Notes under the pieces: generated by a model
What the model saw: the letters and a program-made list of their open reading frames with translations, nothing else
Databases searched by the model: none
What the model was told of the DNA's origin: nothing
Shown here: piece after piece, positions 6,551 through 13,264 of the stretch
Numbering within the stretch: position 1 is the first letter of the stretch
How the letters are laid out: every line of letters starts with the position of its first letter
Position numbers and translations under genes: made by a program
Source of the DNA: Methyloligella sp.
GTDB lineage: Bacteria > Pseudomonadota > Alphaproteobacteria > Rhizobiales > JALUTE01
NCBI GenBank assembly: GCA_027058255.1
Contig: JALUTE010000219.1
Coordinates: 1-13,648 of the forward strand
DNA: 13,648 bases
Direction of reading: 5' to 3'

Positions 6551-8145
6551 CCAGCCCCACGGACGAGCGCCCTGCCGGTGCCCGCGAAGGCGATGCCGCG
6601 TCTTGCCCGGCCGCGCCGGAGACCTTCAGCGGCAATCGGGGCCTCGATATCGAGGAGCCCCTTCTCTTCACGCTGGGGAGCAGCCAGAAGACCGGTGTCG
6701 ATCTGCCGGAGCCGAGGGGCCTCGCGCCCCGCCTGGACGGCGTTGCGCGGCGCGGCCCCATCGGCCTCAAGGGCCTCTCCGAGCCGGAGACATTGCGCCA
6801 CTATGTGCGGCTCTCCCGGCGCAACTATGCCATCGACAGCGGCATCTTCCCCCTCGGCTCCTGCACCATGAAGCACAATCCGCGCCTCAATGAGCGTGTG
6901 GCGCGCCTGCCGGGATTTGCGGACGTTCACCCCCTCCAGCCGCAGCAGACGGTGCAGGGCGTGCTCGCGCTCATGGACATGCTGAGCCACTGGCTGCTCA
7001 CCATGACCGGCCTCGAGGCGGTGGCCCTTTCTCCCAAGGCGGGCGCCCATGGCGAGCTGTGCGGCATGATCGCCATCAAGGCCGCGCACGAGGCCTCGGG
7101 CGAGGCGGAGAGGCGCCGGGTCGTGCTGGTGCCCGAGTCCGCCCATGGCACCAATCCGGCAACGGCGGCCCTGCTCGGCTATCGGGTGCGCGCCGTGCCT
7201 GCCGATTCCGACGGCACGGTCCGGGCCGAGGCGGTGGCGGAGGTGCTCGGCGAGGATGTCGCCGCGCTGATGCTCACCAACCCCAACACCTGCGGCCTCT
7301 TCGAGCGCGACGTGGTCGAGATCGCCCGCCTGGTGCATGAGGCCGGCGCCTATTTCTATTGCGACGGCGCCAATCTCAACGCCATCCTCGCCAAGGCGCG
7401 CCCGGGCGATCTCGGCGTCGATGCCATGCACATCAATCTGCACAAGACCTTCTCGACGCCCCATGGCGGCGGCGGGCCGGGCTCGGGACCGGTGGTGTTC
7501 TCGAAGGCGCTCGCCCCCTTCGCGCCCCTGCCGCGGGTGGTGCGCGATGGCGAGACCTTCCATCTCGTCGAGCATGACGGCCGGGCCGATGGCGGCGGCG
7601 ACACACGGCAAAGGCCCTTCGGGCGCCTGACCGCCTTTCACGGCCAGATGGGCATGTTCGTCCGGGCCATGGCCTACATGTTGAGCCATGGCAGCGACGG
7701 CCTGCGCCAGGCGAGCGAGGACGCGGTGCTCAATGCCAACTATCTGCGCGCGAGCCTTCGGGACGTGATGAGCCAGCCCTTCGGCGACCGCATCTGCATG
7801 CACGAGGTGCTGTTCGACGATGCCTTCCTGAAGGGGACCGGCGTGACGACGCTCGATTTCGCCAAGGCGCTCATCGACGAGGGCTTTCACCCCATGACCA
7901 TCTATTTCCCGCTGGTGGTGCATGGCGCCCTGCTGATCGAGCCGACGGAGTCGGAATCGCGCGCGAGCCTCGATCAGTTCATCGCCAGCCTCAGGGCGCT
8001 CGCCGAGGCGGCGAAGGCGGGTGACCGGGACCGCTTCCTCGCCGCGCCGCGCCTTGCACCGCGCAGGCGGCTCGACGAGACCCGCGCCGCCCGAAAGCCC
8101 GTGCTGCGATGGATGGCGCCCGAGCCGGCCAGAGCCGCGGAATAG
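6547..8145 (+). CDS. gcvPB: Glycine dehydrogenase (decarboxylating) subunit 2, PLP-binding half
   Basis: Beta, PLP-carrying subunit of glycine decarboxylase; with GcvPA it releases CO2 from glycine and loads methylamine on lipoyl-GcvH. The 532 residues include the entry motif EEPLLFTLGSSQKTGVDLPE (36-55), YAIDSGIFPLGSCTMKHNPR (94-113), LSPKAGAHGELCGM (161-174), PESAHGTNPATA (196-207), LTNPNTCGLFE (243-253) and the PLP lysine segment INLHKTFSTPHGGGGPG (296-312), with Lys300. The first 35 residues and the Arg/Ala-rich last 40 look less conserved. GGAG (6535-6538) sits eight bases before the ATG, which overlaps the gcvPA stop as ATGA. It is the last gcv gene; no lpd or regulator follows. Confidence 0.97.
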   Translation: MTSPTDERPAGAREGDAASCPAAPETFSGNRGLDIEEPLLFTLGSSQKTGVDLPEPRGLAPRLDGVARRGPIGLKGLSEPETLRHYVRLSRRNYAIDSGIFPLGSCTMKHNPRLNERVARLPGFADVHPLQPQQTVQGVLALMDMLSHWLLTMTGLEAVALSPKAGAHGELCGMIAIKAAHEASGEAERRRVVLVPESAHGTNPATAALLGYRVRAVPADSDGTVRAEAVAEVLGEDVAALMLTNPNTCGLFERDVVEIARLVHEAGAYFYCDGANLNAILAKARPGDLGVDAMHINLHKTFSTPHGGGGPGSGPVVFSKALAPFAPLPRVVRDGETFHLVEHDGRADGGGDTRQRPFGRLTAFHGQMGMFVRAMAYMLSHGSDGLRQASEDAVLNANYLRASLRDVMSQPFGDRICMHEVLFDDAFLKGTGVTTLDFAKALIDEGFHPMTIYFPLVVHGALLIEPTESESRASLDQFIASLRALAEAAKAGDRDRFLAAPRLAPRRRLDETRAARKPVLRWMAPEPARAAE

Positions 8146-8210
8146 CGCGCCCGGCACATTGCAGGATGCAAGGCGGCGCGCGCACCAAGGGAGCGCCAAT
8201 GGAGGCTTCG

Positions 8211-9038
8211 ATGAAGCGACTCTGCACCAGGTCTGCCTTGCGTTCCGTGGTGGCCCTTTCGGCCCTTCTCCCGCTGATCCTCGGAACCGCCGCCATGGCC
8301 GCGAGCAGGATCGTGCACTTCGCCAGTGCTGACGGCACCCGCATCTCGGGCACGCTCATGCGCCCCGCCGGCAAGGGCCCCTTTCCCGCCGTGGTCGCAC
8401 TGCACGGGTGCAGCGGCCTCTATCGCACGTCGGGCCGGCTGCGCTCGCGCCATGCCGATTGGGGCCGCCGGCTCGTGCGGGCCGGCTATGTGGTGCTCTT
8501 TCCGGCGAGCTTCCGCTCCCGCGGCCATGGCTCGCTCTGCCGCGTCAAGCCGCGCCCGGTGCGTCACCGCCAGCGCATCGCCGATGCGCAGGGCGCGCGC
8601 GCCTGGCTTGCCCGCCAGCCTTTCGTCAAGGCCGGCGCCATCGCCCTGCTTGGCTGGTCCAATGGCGGCTCGACGGTGCTTCGCGCCGTCACCAAGAGGA
8701 CAAGCCGCGGCTTCCGGCGCGCCTTCGCCTTCTACCCCGGCTGCCGGAGCATGCTGAAACGCCTGAAAGCGCGCCCGCGCGTGCCCCTCACCATATTGAT
8801 CGGCGGCGCCGACGACTGGACACCGCCCGGCCCCTGCATTCGCCTCGCCAAGCGCTGGGGCATCCGCATCCGCGTCTACAAGGGCGCCTATCACGGCTTC
8901 GACTCGCCCCGCTCGCGCCCGCGGGTGCGCCGGGGCATGGCCTATTCGGCCGATGGATCGGGTACGGTGCATGTGGGCACCCACCCCGGGGCGCGCCGCA
9001 AGGCCATCCGCGATGTCATGAGCGCCCTGCCGCGCTGA
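8211..9038 (+). CDS. Exported alpha/beta hydrolase, dienelactone hydrolase family
   Basis: Predicted secreted or periplasmic hydrolase of 275 residues; substrate unknown. The start at 8211 has GGAGG five bases upstream (8201-8205) and gives a standard Sec signal peptide: basic MKRLCTRSALR, a hydrophobic core and a likely cut after TAAMA (26-30). An in-frame ATG at 8199 adds only four residues. The fold is seen in ALHGCSGLY (63-71, oxyanion region), the nucleophile elbow GWSNGG with Ser150, an acid at GGADDW (Asp201 or Asp202) and YHGFDSP with His228. Classical dienelactone hydrolase uses Cys as nucleophile; here it is Ser, as in many secreted relatives. The surface is unusually Arg-rich. It lies 65 nt after gcvPB on the same strand and may be read through from the gcv operon, but no functional link is evident. 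Confidence 0.8.
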   Translation: MKRLCTRSALRSVVALSALLPLILGTAAMAASRIVHFASADGTRISGTLMRPAGKGPFPAVVALHGCSGLYRTSGRLRSRHADWGRRLVRAGYVVLFPASFRSRGHGSLCRVKPRPVRHRQRIADAQGARAWLARQPFVKAGAIALLGWSNGGSTVLRAVTKRTSRGFRRAFAFYPGCRSMLKRLKARPRVPLTILIGGADDWTPPGPCIRLAKRWGIRIRVYKGAYHGFDSPRSRPRVRRGMAYSADGSGTVHVGTHPGARRKAIRDVMSALPR

Positions 9039-9063
9039 TCCACATGCGCGGCCACATATCCCC

Positions 9064-11178
9064 TCAACCGAGGAAGTCCTCCGGCTTCCTGCCCGTCTTG
9101 GCCGCTTCCCGTTCGGCTTTCACATAGTCGTCCGTCGTGCGCGGGCGCGGCCGCTCGCCCATGGCCATGGGATCGCCCCCCTCCTCGGCCATGGCAATGA
9201 TGCGGCAATCGTCGCACATGCGGATGAGGGCGGCCTGAGCCGAGTCGCGGAACATGGGATGCTTGCCCTCGAGCTGCCCGAAGACCCGCGCGACCATGGC
9301 CTTGGTGCCGAAGGGCTTGCCGCAACGAATGCACTCGAACGGCTCCTCCTCGTGCAGCACCTCGGGCGTGAGCGCAGCCGAGGTGAAATCGTAGCGCGGC
9401 TCCAGCCGGATGACCTTTTCCGGGCAGGTGGCCGCGCAGAGCCCGCACTGAACGCACGCACCCTCGGTGAGGGCCACCTGCGGGCGCTCGGAATTGTCGG
9501 AGAGCGCGCCCGCCGGGCAGGCGCCGACACAGGAAAGGCAGAGCGTGCAGCCTTCCTTCCGGATGTGAATCCGCCCATAGGGCGCGCCCTGGGGAAGCGC
9601 GATCACATCAGCAGGCGCGGGGGCTGCCTCGTGCAGCTTGGCGAGCGCCATGCGCGCGATCTCCCGCTTGCCGCCCACGGGAGCAAAAGGCGCCTGGGCA
9701 ACGGGCGCCAGAGCCTCCAGCCCGAACAGGCGCTCCTCGATGGCGCCTGGATCGCCCTCGCAGAGCACATGCACCCGCGGGCCGGCATAGCCGAGGGCCG
9801 CGAGGATCGCCTCGGTCAGCGCCGCCTCGCTCTCGAGCGGAGCAAGCTCCTCGGCCCGCTCGGGGGAGGCGAGCAGGACGAGCTGCCCGGCCCCGGTCAC
9901 GAGGCTCGAGACCATGATATCGTGACCGATCTCGCTCACCGAGTGCACGGCCAGGGGGAGGACATGCGCCGGCAGGCCGCGGCCGAAGCGGGCCATGGCC
10001 GCGATCCGCTCCGCCCCGAAACCCTCGTCGTGGAACAGCAGAATGGGCCGCTCTCCGCCGGCTGCCGCATAGGCCTCGAGCAGCACCCGGATCCGACCGA
10101 TGAGATCGCGCCGGTCCGGATAGGCGTAGGAGACCGCGCCGGTGGGGCAAAGCGCGCTGCACATGCCGCAGCCGCCGCAAATCGCCGGGTCGATGCGCAC
10201 ATGGTCGCCGTCGGGCGCGATCGCCCCGGTGGGGCAGGCATCCAGGCATTTCGAGCAGCCCGTGAGCCCGCTGCGCGCATGGGCGCAGATCCCTTCATCG
10301 AGGCGCACATAGAGCGGCTTCTCGAAGGTGCCGACCATGTCGGCGATGTCGAACATGCCCCGGGCGACGGCGGCCGGGTGGTTCGGGTCGACCCGCACAT
10401 AGCCGTCCCGGCGGTCGGCGCCGGTGAAGAGCGGTGTGCCGCCGGACATGTCGAAGACGAGATCCGTCTCGAGCGAGACGCCATCGCGCGGCGCCTCGAA
10501 CACCGCCTCGCCTCTGGACGATGGCGAGAGCGGCGCATAGCCGTCAATGGTGAGGGTGAAGGTGCCGAGCGCCCCCTCGGCCCGCGCGATCCGACCGCGC
10601 ACGATCACCATGTTCGCCTCAGCCGGCGGCACGAGATCATCCGAACCCGTCAGCACCAGGGTGACCGAGAGCCGGCCCGCGAGTGCCCTTGCGGTCTCGA
10701 GCGCCGCCTGGCCCGCGCCATAGACCACGCAGGCGCCGCCCGACTCGAGGCTCGTCAGCCGCGCCGGCGTGCCCTCAAACTGCGCCTCCCTGATGAGCGC
10801 GGCGATCTTCGGCAGGGCCGAGGCGCCGGCCTCGCTCCATCCCGCCCGCTCGCGAATGTTCACGAAGGAGACCGCCCCCTCGCGTCCGGCCTCGCCCGCG
10901 AGCTCCGCAAAGAGCGGCGCCTCCTGGGTGCAGGCGACGAGCAATGGCGCATTGCCCTCGAGCGCTTCGCGATAGGCGCCGACCTCGCCGCGGCAGAGCG
11001 CCGTGTGCACCGCAACGCCCCGGCCCGGCTCGAGCGCGCCGGCCTGCTTCAACGCTTCGCCAAGCGCCAGGCCATCGAGGCGCATGGTCCCGCCGCAATC
11101 GCACAGGAGCAGCCGCCGCGGGCCCTGCGCCGGCGCGCCTTCGGCTTCCTTCCTCGTCTCGCCACCGGTGTCACTCAT
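9064..11178 (-). CDS. Multi-cluster 4Fe-4S ferredoxin-type protein, formate dehydrogenase-associated
   Basis: A 704-residue cytoplasmic iron-sulfur protein with no signal peptide. An N-terminal part has CDC (26-28) and a degenerate nucleotide-fold segment VVYGAGQAALETARAL (151-166). Two cluster sites follow: Cys298-x9-Cys308-x2-Cys311-x3-Cys315 and the regular Cys334, 337, 340, 344. A non-cluster domain (about 355-535) separates them from a second ferredoxin pair: Cys544, 547, 550, 554 and Cys575, 578, 581, 585. At the C-terminus two CxxC pairs (616/619, 655/658) could bind another cluster or zinc. Up to four 4Fe-4S clusters are expected. Such proteins recur beside DUF3305, DUF3306 and TorD-like genes near molybdenum formate dehydrogenases, so an electron-carrier role is inferred. 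It is divergent from DUF3305 and convergent with the hydrolase. The start at 11178 is the first ATG of the frame; no better one is apparent. Confidence 0.8.
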   Translation of the reverse strand: MSDTGGETRKEAEGAPAQGPRRLLLCDCGGTMRLDGLALGEALKQAGALEPGRGVAVHTALCRGEVGAYREALEGNAPLLVACTQEAPLFAELAGEAGREGAVSFVNIRERAGWSEAGASALPKIAALIREAQFEGTPARLTSLESGGACVVYGAGQAALETARALAGRLSVTLVLTGSDDLVPPAEANMVIVRGRIARAEGALGTFTLTIDGYAPLSPSSRGEAVFEAPRDGVSLETDLVFDMSGGTPLFTGADRRDGYVRVDPNHPAAVARGMFDIADMVGTFEKPLYVRLDEGICAHARSGLTGCSKCLDACPTGAIAPDGDHVRIDPAICGGCGMCSALCPTGAVSYAYPDRRDLIGRIRVLLEAYAAAGGERPILLFHDEGFGAERIAAMARFGRGLPAHVLPLAVHSVSEIGHDIMVSSLVTGAGQLVLLASPERAEELAPLESEAALTEAILAALGYAGPRVHVLCEGDPGAIEERLFGLEALAPVAQAPFAPVGGKREIARMALAKLHEAAPAPADVIALPQGAPYGRIHIRKEGCTLCLSCVGACPAGALSDNSERPQVALTEGACVQCGLCAATCPEKVIRLEPRYDFTSAALTPEVLHEEEPFECIRCGKPFGTKAMVARVFGQLEGKHPMFRDSAQAALIRMCDDCRIIAMAEEGGDPMAMGERPRPRTTDDYVKAEREAAKTGRKPEDFLG

Positions 11179-11257
11179 GGCTGGCGTTTCCTTGCCCTGG
11201 ATTGATGCCTTGTTGTCAACGCTGCCTTTCGCGCACAGAAAAGCGCGATCGTTCAGA

Positions 11258-11275
11258 GTCTTCTACGTAAGAGAC
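11258..11275. promoter_or_regulatory. Operator-like imperfect palindrome in the ferredoxin/DUF3305 divergent gap
   Basis: GTCTTCTACGTAAGAGAC is an 18-bp dyad with seven of nine positions symmetric (GTCT..TAC and GTA..AGAC). It sits 79 bp from the ferredoxin start and 80 bp from the DUF3305 start, in the only relatively AT-rich stretch around. A TATTAT (11299-11304) downstream could be a -10 box toward DUF3305, but no good -35 accompanies it. A TTGACA also reads on the minus strand at 11219-11214 without a good -10. No known factor is assigned, and a chance palindrome cannot be excluded. Confidence 0.3.
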
Positions 11276-11355
11276 CGTGCCTCCCGATGCAAAGCCTATT
11301 ATAGTCGAGCATGGCTCCCCGCGGGGGGCGCCCGTGCAGGCTTGGAAGGTTCGAG

Positions 11356-11946
11356 ATGGAGCGCCACCTGTCCATTCCCCTCGGCGTCGTCATCGCCCGC
11401 GAGGCGGTGGAGGACCCGTGGATCGATCATGTCTGGCAGTTGCGCGCGGTCTTTCCCGGCGCCCCGGAGATCACCGCCTGGAAGGAGCTGCGCCGCGGCA
11501 CCAAGAGCGACGGAAGCCGCTGGGTCGAGTATCACGCCGCCACCCTCCCCCTGGAGCTGCACGCCAAGGAGACGGAATCCTATCGCGTCAATCTCGCCGA
11601 TGCCCGGCCGTCGGTCTATGTGGTCATGCACGAGGCCGACGATGACGCCGATGAGGGCGAGGGCACGGGTGAGGGCAATGATGCGCCCCCGCTGGTCGTG
11701 CGCCATGTCACCGTCTCGGCCTTCGAGGCCCAGGACTATCTCGATTCCGGCGAGGAGATGGTCGAGGCAGCTCCCATGCCGGCGGAGCTGCGCGCCCTCG
11801 TGGAAGCCTTCGTCGAGGCGCATCACGTGGAGGAGAAATTCATCAAGCGCAAGCAGCGCAAGGTGAATGTCGAGGAGCACAAATTCGGCCAGGAGCCGAT
11901 CTTCCTGCGCCGCGACCGGGCGGGCGGCGGCAAAGCCGGCCGGTGA
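11356..11946 (+). CDS. DUF3305 domain protein
   Basis: A 196-residue soluble protein of the DUF3305 family; its function is not established. The family pattern is clear: LSIPLGVVIARE (5-16), DPWIDHVWQLRAVFPGAPEI (20-39), WVEYHAATLPLELHAKETESYRVNL (56-80) and RPSVYVV (84-90). An acidic insert (about 93-110, EADDDADEGEGTGEG) follows, then HVTVSAFEAQDYLDSGEEMVE (117-137) and a basic tail. The start at 11356 has GGAAGG six bases upstream. An in-frame ATG at 11311 would add 15 residues with no family resemblance. DUF3305 genes typically sit with DUF3306 and a polyferredoxin near formate dehydrogenase, as here; an accessory or maturation role is inferred. The DUF3306 gene begins 6 nt after its stop. 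Confidence 0.85.
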   Translation: MERHLSIPLGVVIAREAVEDPWIDHVWQLRAVFPGAPEITAWKELRRGTKSDGSRWVEYHAATLPLELHAKETESYRVNLADARPSVYVVMHEADDDADEGEGTGEGNDAPPLVVRHVTVSAFEAQDYLDSGEEMVEAAPMPAELRALVEAFVEAHHVEEKFIKRKQRKVNVEEHKFGQEPIFLRRDRAGGGKAGR

Positions 11947-11952
11947 GGCCCC

Positions 11953-12768
11953 ATGACCGACCATCGCAAGACCCCGACGCCGAGAGATGGCGATGCGCCC
12001 GAGGCGGAGAGCTTCCTCGAGCGCTGGTCACGCCTCAAGCGTGCGGGCGCCGGGGCCGCTCGCACGCTTGAGGCGTGACCAGCGCCCGAGGCGGAGAGCT
12101 TCCTCGAGCGCTGGTCACGCCTCAAGCGTGCGGGCGCCGGGGCCGCTCGCACGGACGCCGCCAGCGATGGCGATCCGGGCGTGGATGCGCAGGAGGCGTC
12201 GCGGCCCGGGCGGATGATCACCGACCCCAAGGCACTCGGCCTTGTCCCGGACAGCGCGTCCCGGCAGGACGACGGGGCAGACGATGCCCCCGCCCCGGAC
12301 GCCGGAGCGCCGGATGACGGCGCCGAGAGCGCTGGCGATCCAGCGTCCCTCGAGGATGTCGATTTCGACCAGCTCGATTATGCCTCCGACTACACGCGGT
12401 TCATGGCGCCGGGGGTGCCCGATGCCATTCGTCGGCGGGCGCTGAGCGTGCTCTGGCAATCCGATCCCATCCTCGCCAATCTCGACGGCCTCAACGACTA
12501 TGACGAGGATTTCACCGATGCAGCGCTGGCGGTGAAAACCCTCAAGACCGCCCACAAGGTGGGCAAGGGCTATCTGGCCGACGAGGACGAGGATGGGGAA
12601 GAGGACGGGGGCGAGGGCGACGAGGTGACGGCGGCAGCGGAAGAGACGCGAGCCGCCACGGGCCGGAGCGCGCAGGACGCGGGCGAGCCGCCATCGCCGG
12701 GCGCCGAAAGCGATCCCGAGACCGAGCCGCCGCCGCGCGAGGACGGCGAGAGCGGCGCCACGTCCTGA
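11953..12768 (+). pseudogene. DUF3306 domain protein gene interrupted by an in-frame TGA
   Basis: Starts at ATG 11953 (GTGAGG four bases upstream, overlapping the DUF3305 stop). It reads 41 codons through the family entry motif SFLERWSRLKR and stops at TGA 12076-12078. The same frame resumes after the stop, repeats codons 15-38 and runs on to 12768. That downstream part holds the DUF3306 core: FDQLDYASDYTRFMAPGVPD, IRRRALSVLWQSDPILANLD, LNDYDEDFTDA and LKTAHKVGKGYL, then an acidic Glu/Asp/Gly-rich tail. Removing 87 bp (one repeat copy plus the inverted spacer) would restore an intact 242-residue protein. A shortened 195-residue product could start at GTG 12181 but would lack the WSRLKR motif. 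Either the gene is newly broken, or the assembly is wrong here. DUF3306 function is unknown; it is a regular partner of DUF3305. Confidence 0.8.
11995..12153. repeat. 72-bp direct repeat flanking an inverted copy inside the DUF3306 gene
   Basis: 11995-12066 and 12082-12153 are identical by eye over 72 bp, offset by 87. Between and overlapping their edges, 12061-12085 is the exact reverse complement of 12021-12045 (25 bp, 15-nt spacer). Of this, 24 bp match again in inverted form at 12108-12131. The junctions share GCACG (12062-12066) and GCGC (12082-12085), the short microhomologies expected of template switching. The inverted segment carries the TGA that breaks the gene. Confidence 0.92.
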
Positions 12769-12813
12769 CCCGCCCCTGACGCATCGACGCATATGAAACT
12801 TGCGCTTGCTTCC

Positions 12814-12924
12814 CGTCATCACCCGGCTTGACCGGGTGATCCAGAGCCTGCCCCCGGCTCGATCGGGGGGCAACAAACTCGGAGCTTGCCGCCCTAGATT
12901 GCCGCGTCACGCGCGGCAATGACG
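12814..12924. repeat. Three-hairpin palindromic intergenic element, probably a dispersed alphaproteobacterial repeat
   Basis: Bounded by inverted CGTCAT (12814-12819) and ATGACG (12919-12924). Hairpin 1, 12818-12840: ATCACCCGG, loop CTTGA, CCGGGTGAT. Hairpin 2, about 12851-12869: CCCCCG/CGGGGG with a 7-nt loop. Hairpin 3, 12898-12920: ATTGCCGCG, loop TCACG, CGCGGCAAT. The outer hairpins have equal 9-bp stems and 5-nt loops, giving a cloverleaf-like whole. Closely similar sequences (GTCAT, CCGGCTTGACCGG, GATCCAG, AATGACG) are, from memory, scattered through intergenic regions of many alphaproteobacteria. It occupies most of the 181-bp gap between convergent genes, so it may also end transcription from both sides. 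Confidence 0.75.
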
Positions 12925-12949
12925 TGTATCCTGTGCTTGCGTCTCTGAA

Positions 12950-13264
12950 CTAACCCTCCTCGCCCGGCGATGGCGGCTCCAGGCTGTCGTCAGCGAGATT
13001 CTGGCGCAGCATCTCGCGATACTGGTCCACCATATGCGCCACGAACGCCTCGTGCTCGTCCACATCGAACACGGTCTTGGCCACGAAAGCGTTGTAGCGG
13101 GCGGCGGCGAACAGAAACGCCATGTGCAGCTCGCTCGCGAGCACCGTCCGGTTCTCGCGATTGGCAAGGTCGATGAACTTGTCCGCCACCTTCAGGAAAG
13201 CGGCATCGTCGAGCTTGCCTTCCCGGCGGGCGGCGCGGCGGGCCTTGCGGTTCATGGATGACAT
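12950..13264 (-). CDS. Small DUF3144 domain protein
   Basis: A 104-residue protein with the DUF3144 pattern: VADKFIDLANREN (26-38), LHMAFLFAAARYNAFVAK (46-63) and MVDQYREMLRQNLAD (78-92). It has a basic N-terminus (RKARRAARREGK) and an acidic Pro/Gly tail. The family is predicted helical and its function is unknown. The start at 13264 has GGGAG seven bases upstream and overlaps the mobB end by 13 nt. A second ATG at 13255 would give the common ATGA overlap with the mobB stop (13254-13252). Either way the two genes are translationally linked, but whether the protein works in molybdenum cofactor or formate dehydrogenase biology is only guilt by association. Confidence 0.75.
   Translation of the reverse strand: MSSMNRKARRAARREGKLDDAAFLKVADKFIDLANRENRTVLASELHMAFLFAAARYNAFVAKTVFDVDEHEAFVAHMVDQYREMLRQNLADDSLEPPSPGEEG

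Noticed and set aside
6505..8199. Minus-strand open frame (564 codons) opposite gcvPB
   Set aside because: A GC-driven shadow; gcvPB on the plus strand has the PLP lysine and all family segments.
9259..11205. Long plus-strand open frame (648 codons) opposite the polyferredoxin
   Set aside because: The minus strand has regularly spaced cluster cysteines; the plus-strand translation is Arg/Gly/Ala/His-rich with no recognisable domain.
11201..11219. FNR-type site (TTGAT then TGTCAA) in the divergent gap
   Set aside because: The half-sites are wrongly spaced and the second one deviates from ATCAA, so the match is too weak to call.
12076..12078. In-frame TGA as a selenocysteine codon, given the nearby hairpin and the formate dehydrogenase context
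   Set aside because: The TGA lies in the inverted segment that looks newly inserted, DUF3306 is not known as a selenoprotein, and the hairpin is explained by the inverted duplication.
11995..12153. CRISPR or other repeat array
   Set aside because: There are only two direct copies with a 15-bp gap made of inverted repeat sequence, inside a coding frame; no regular spacers.
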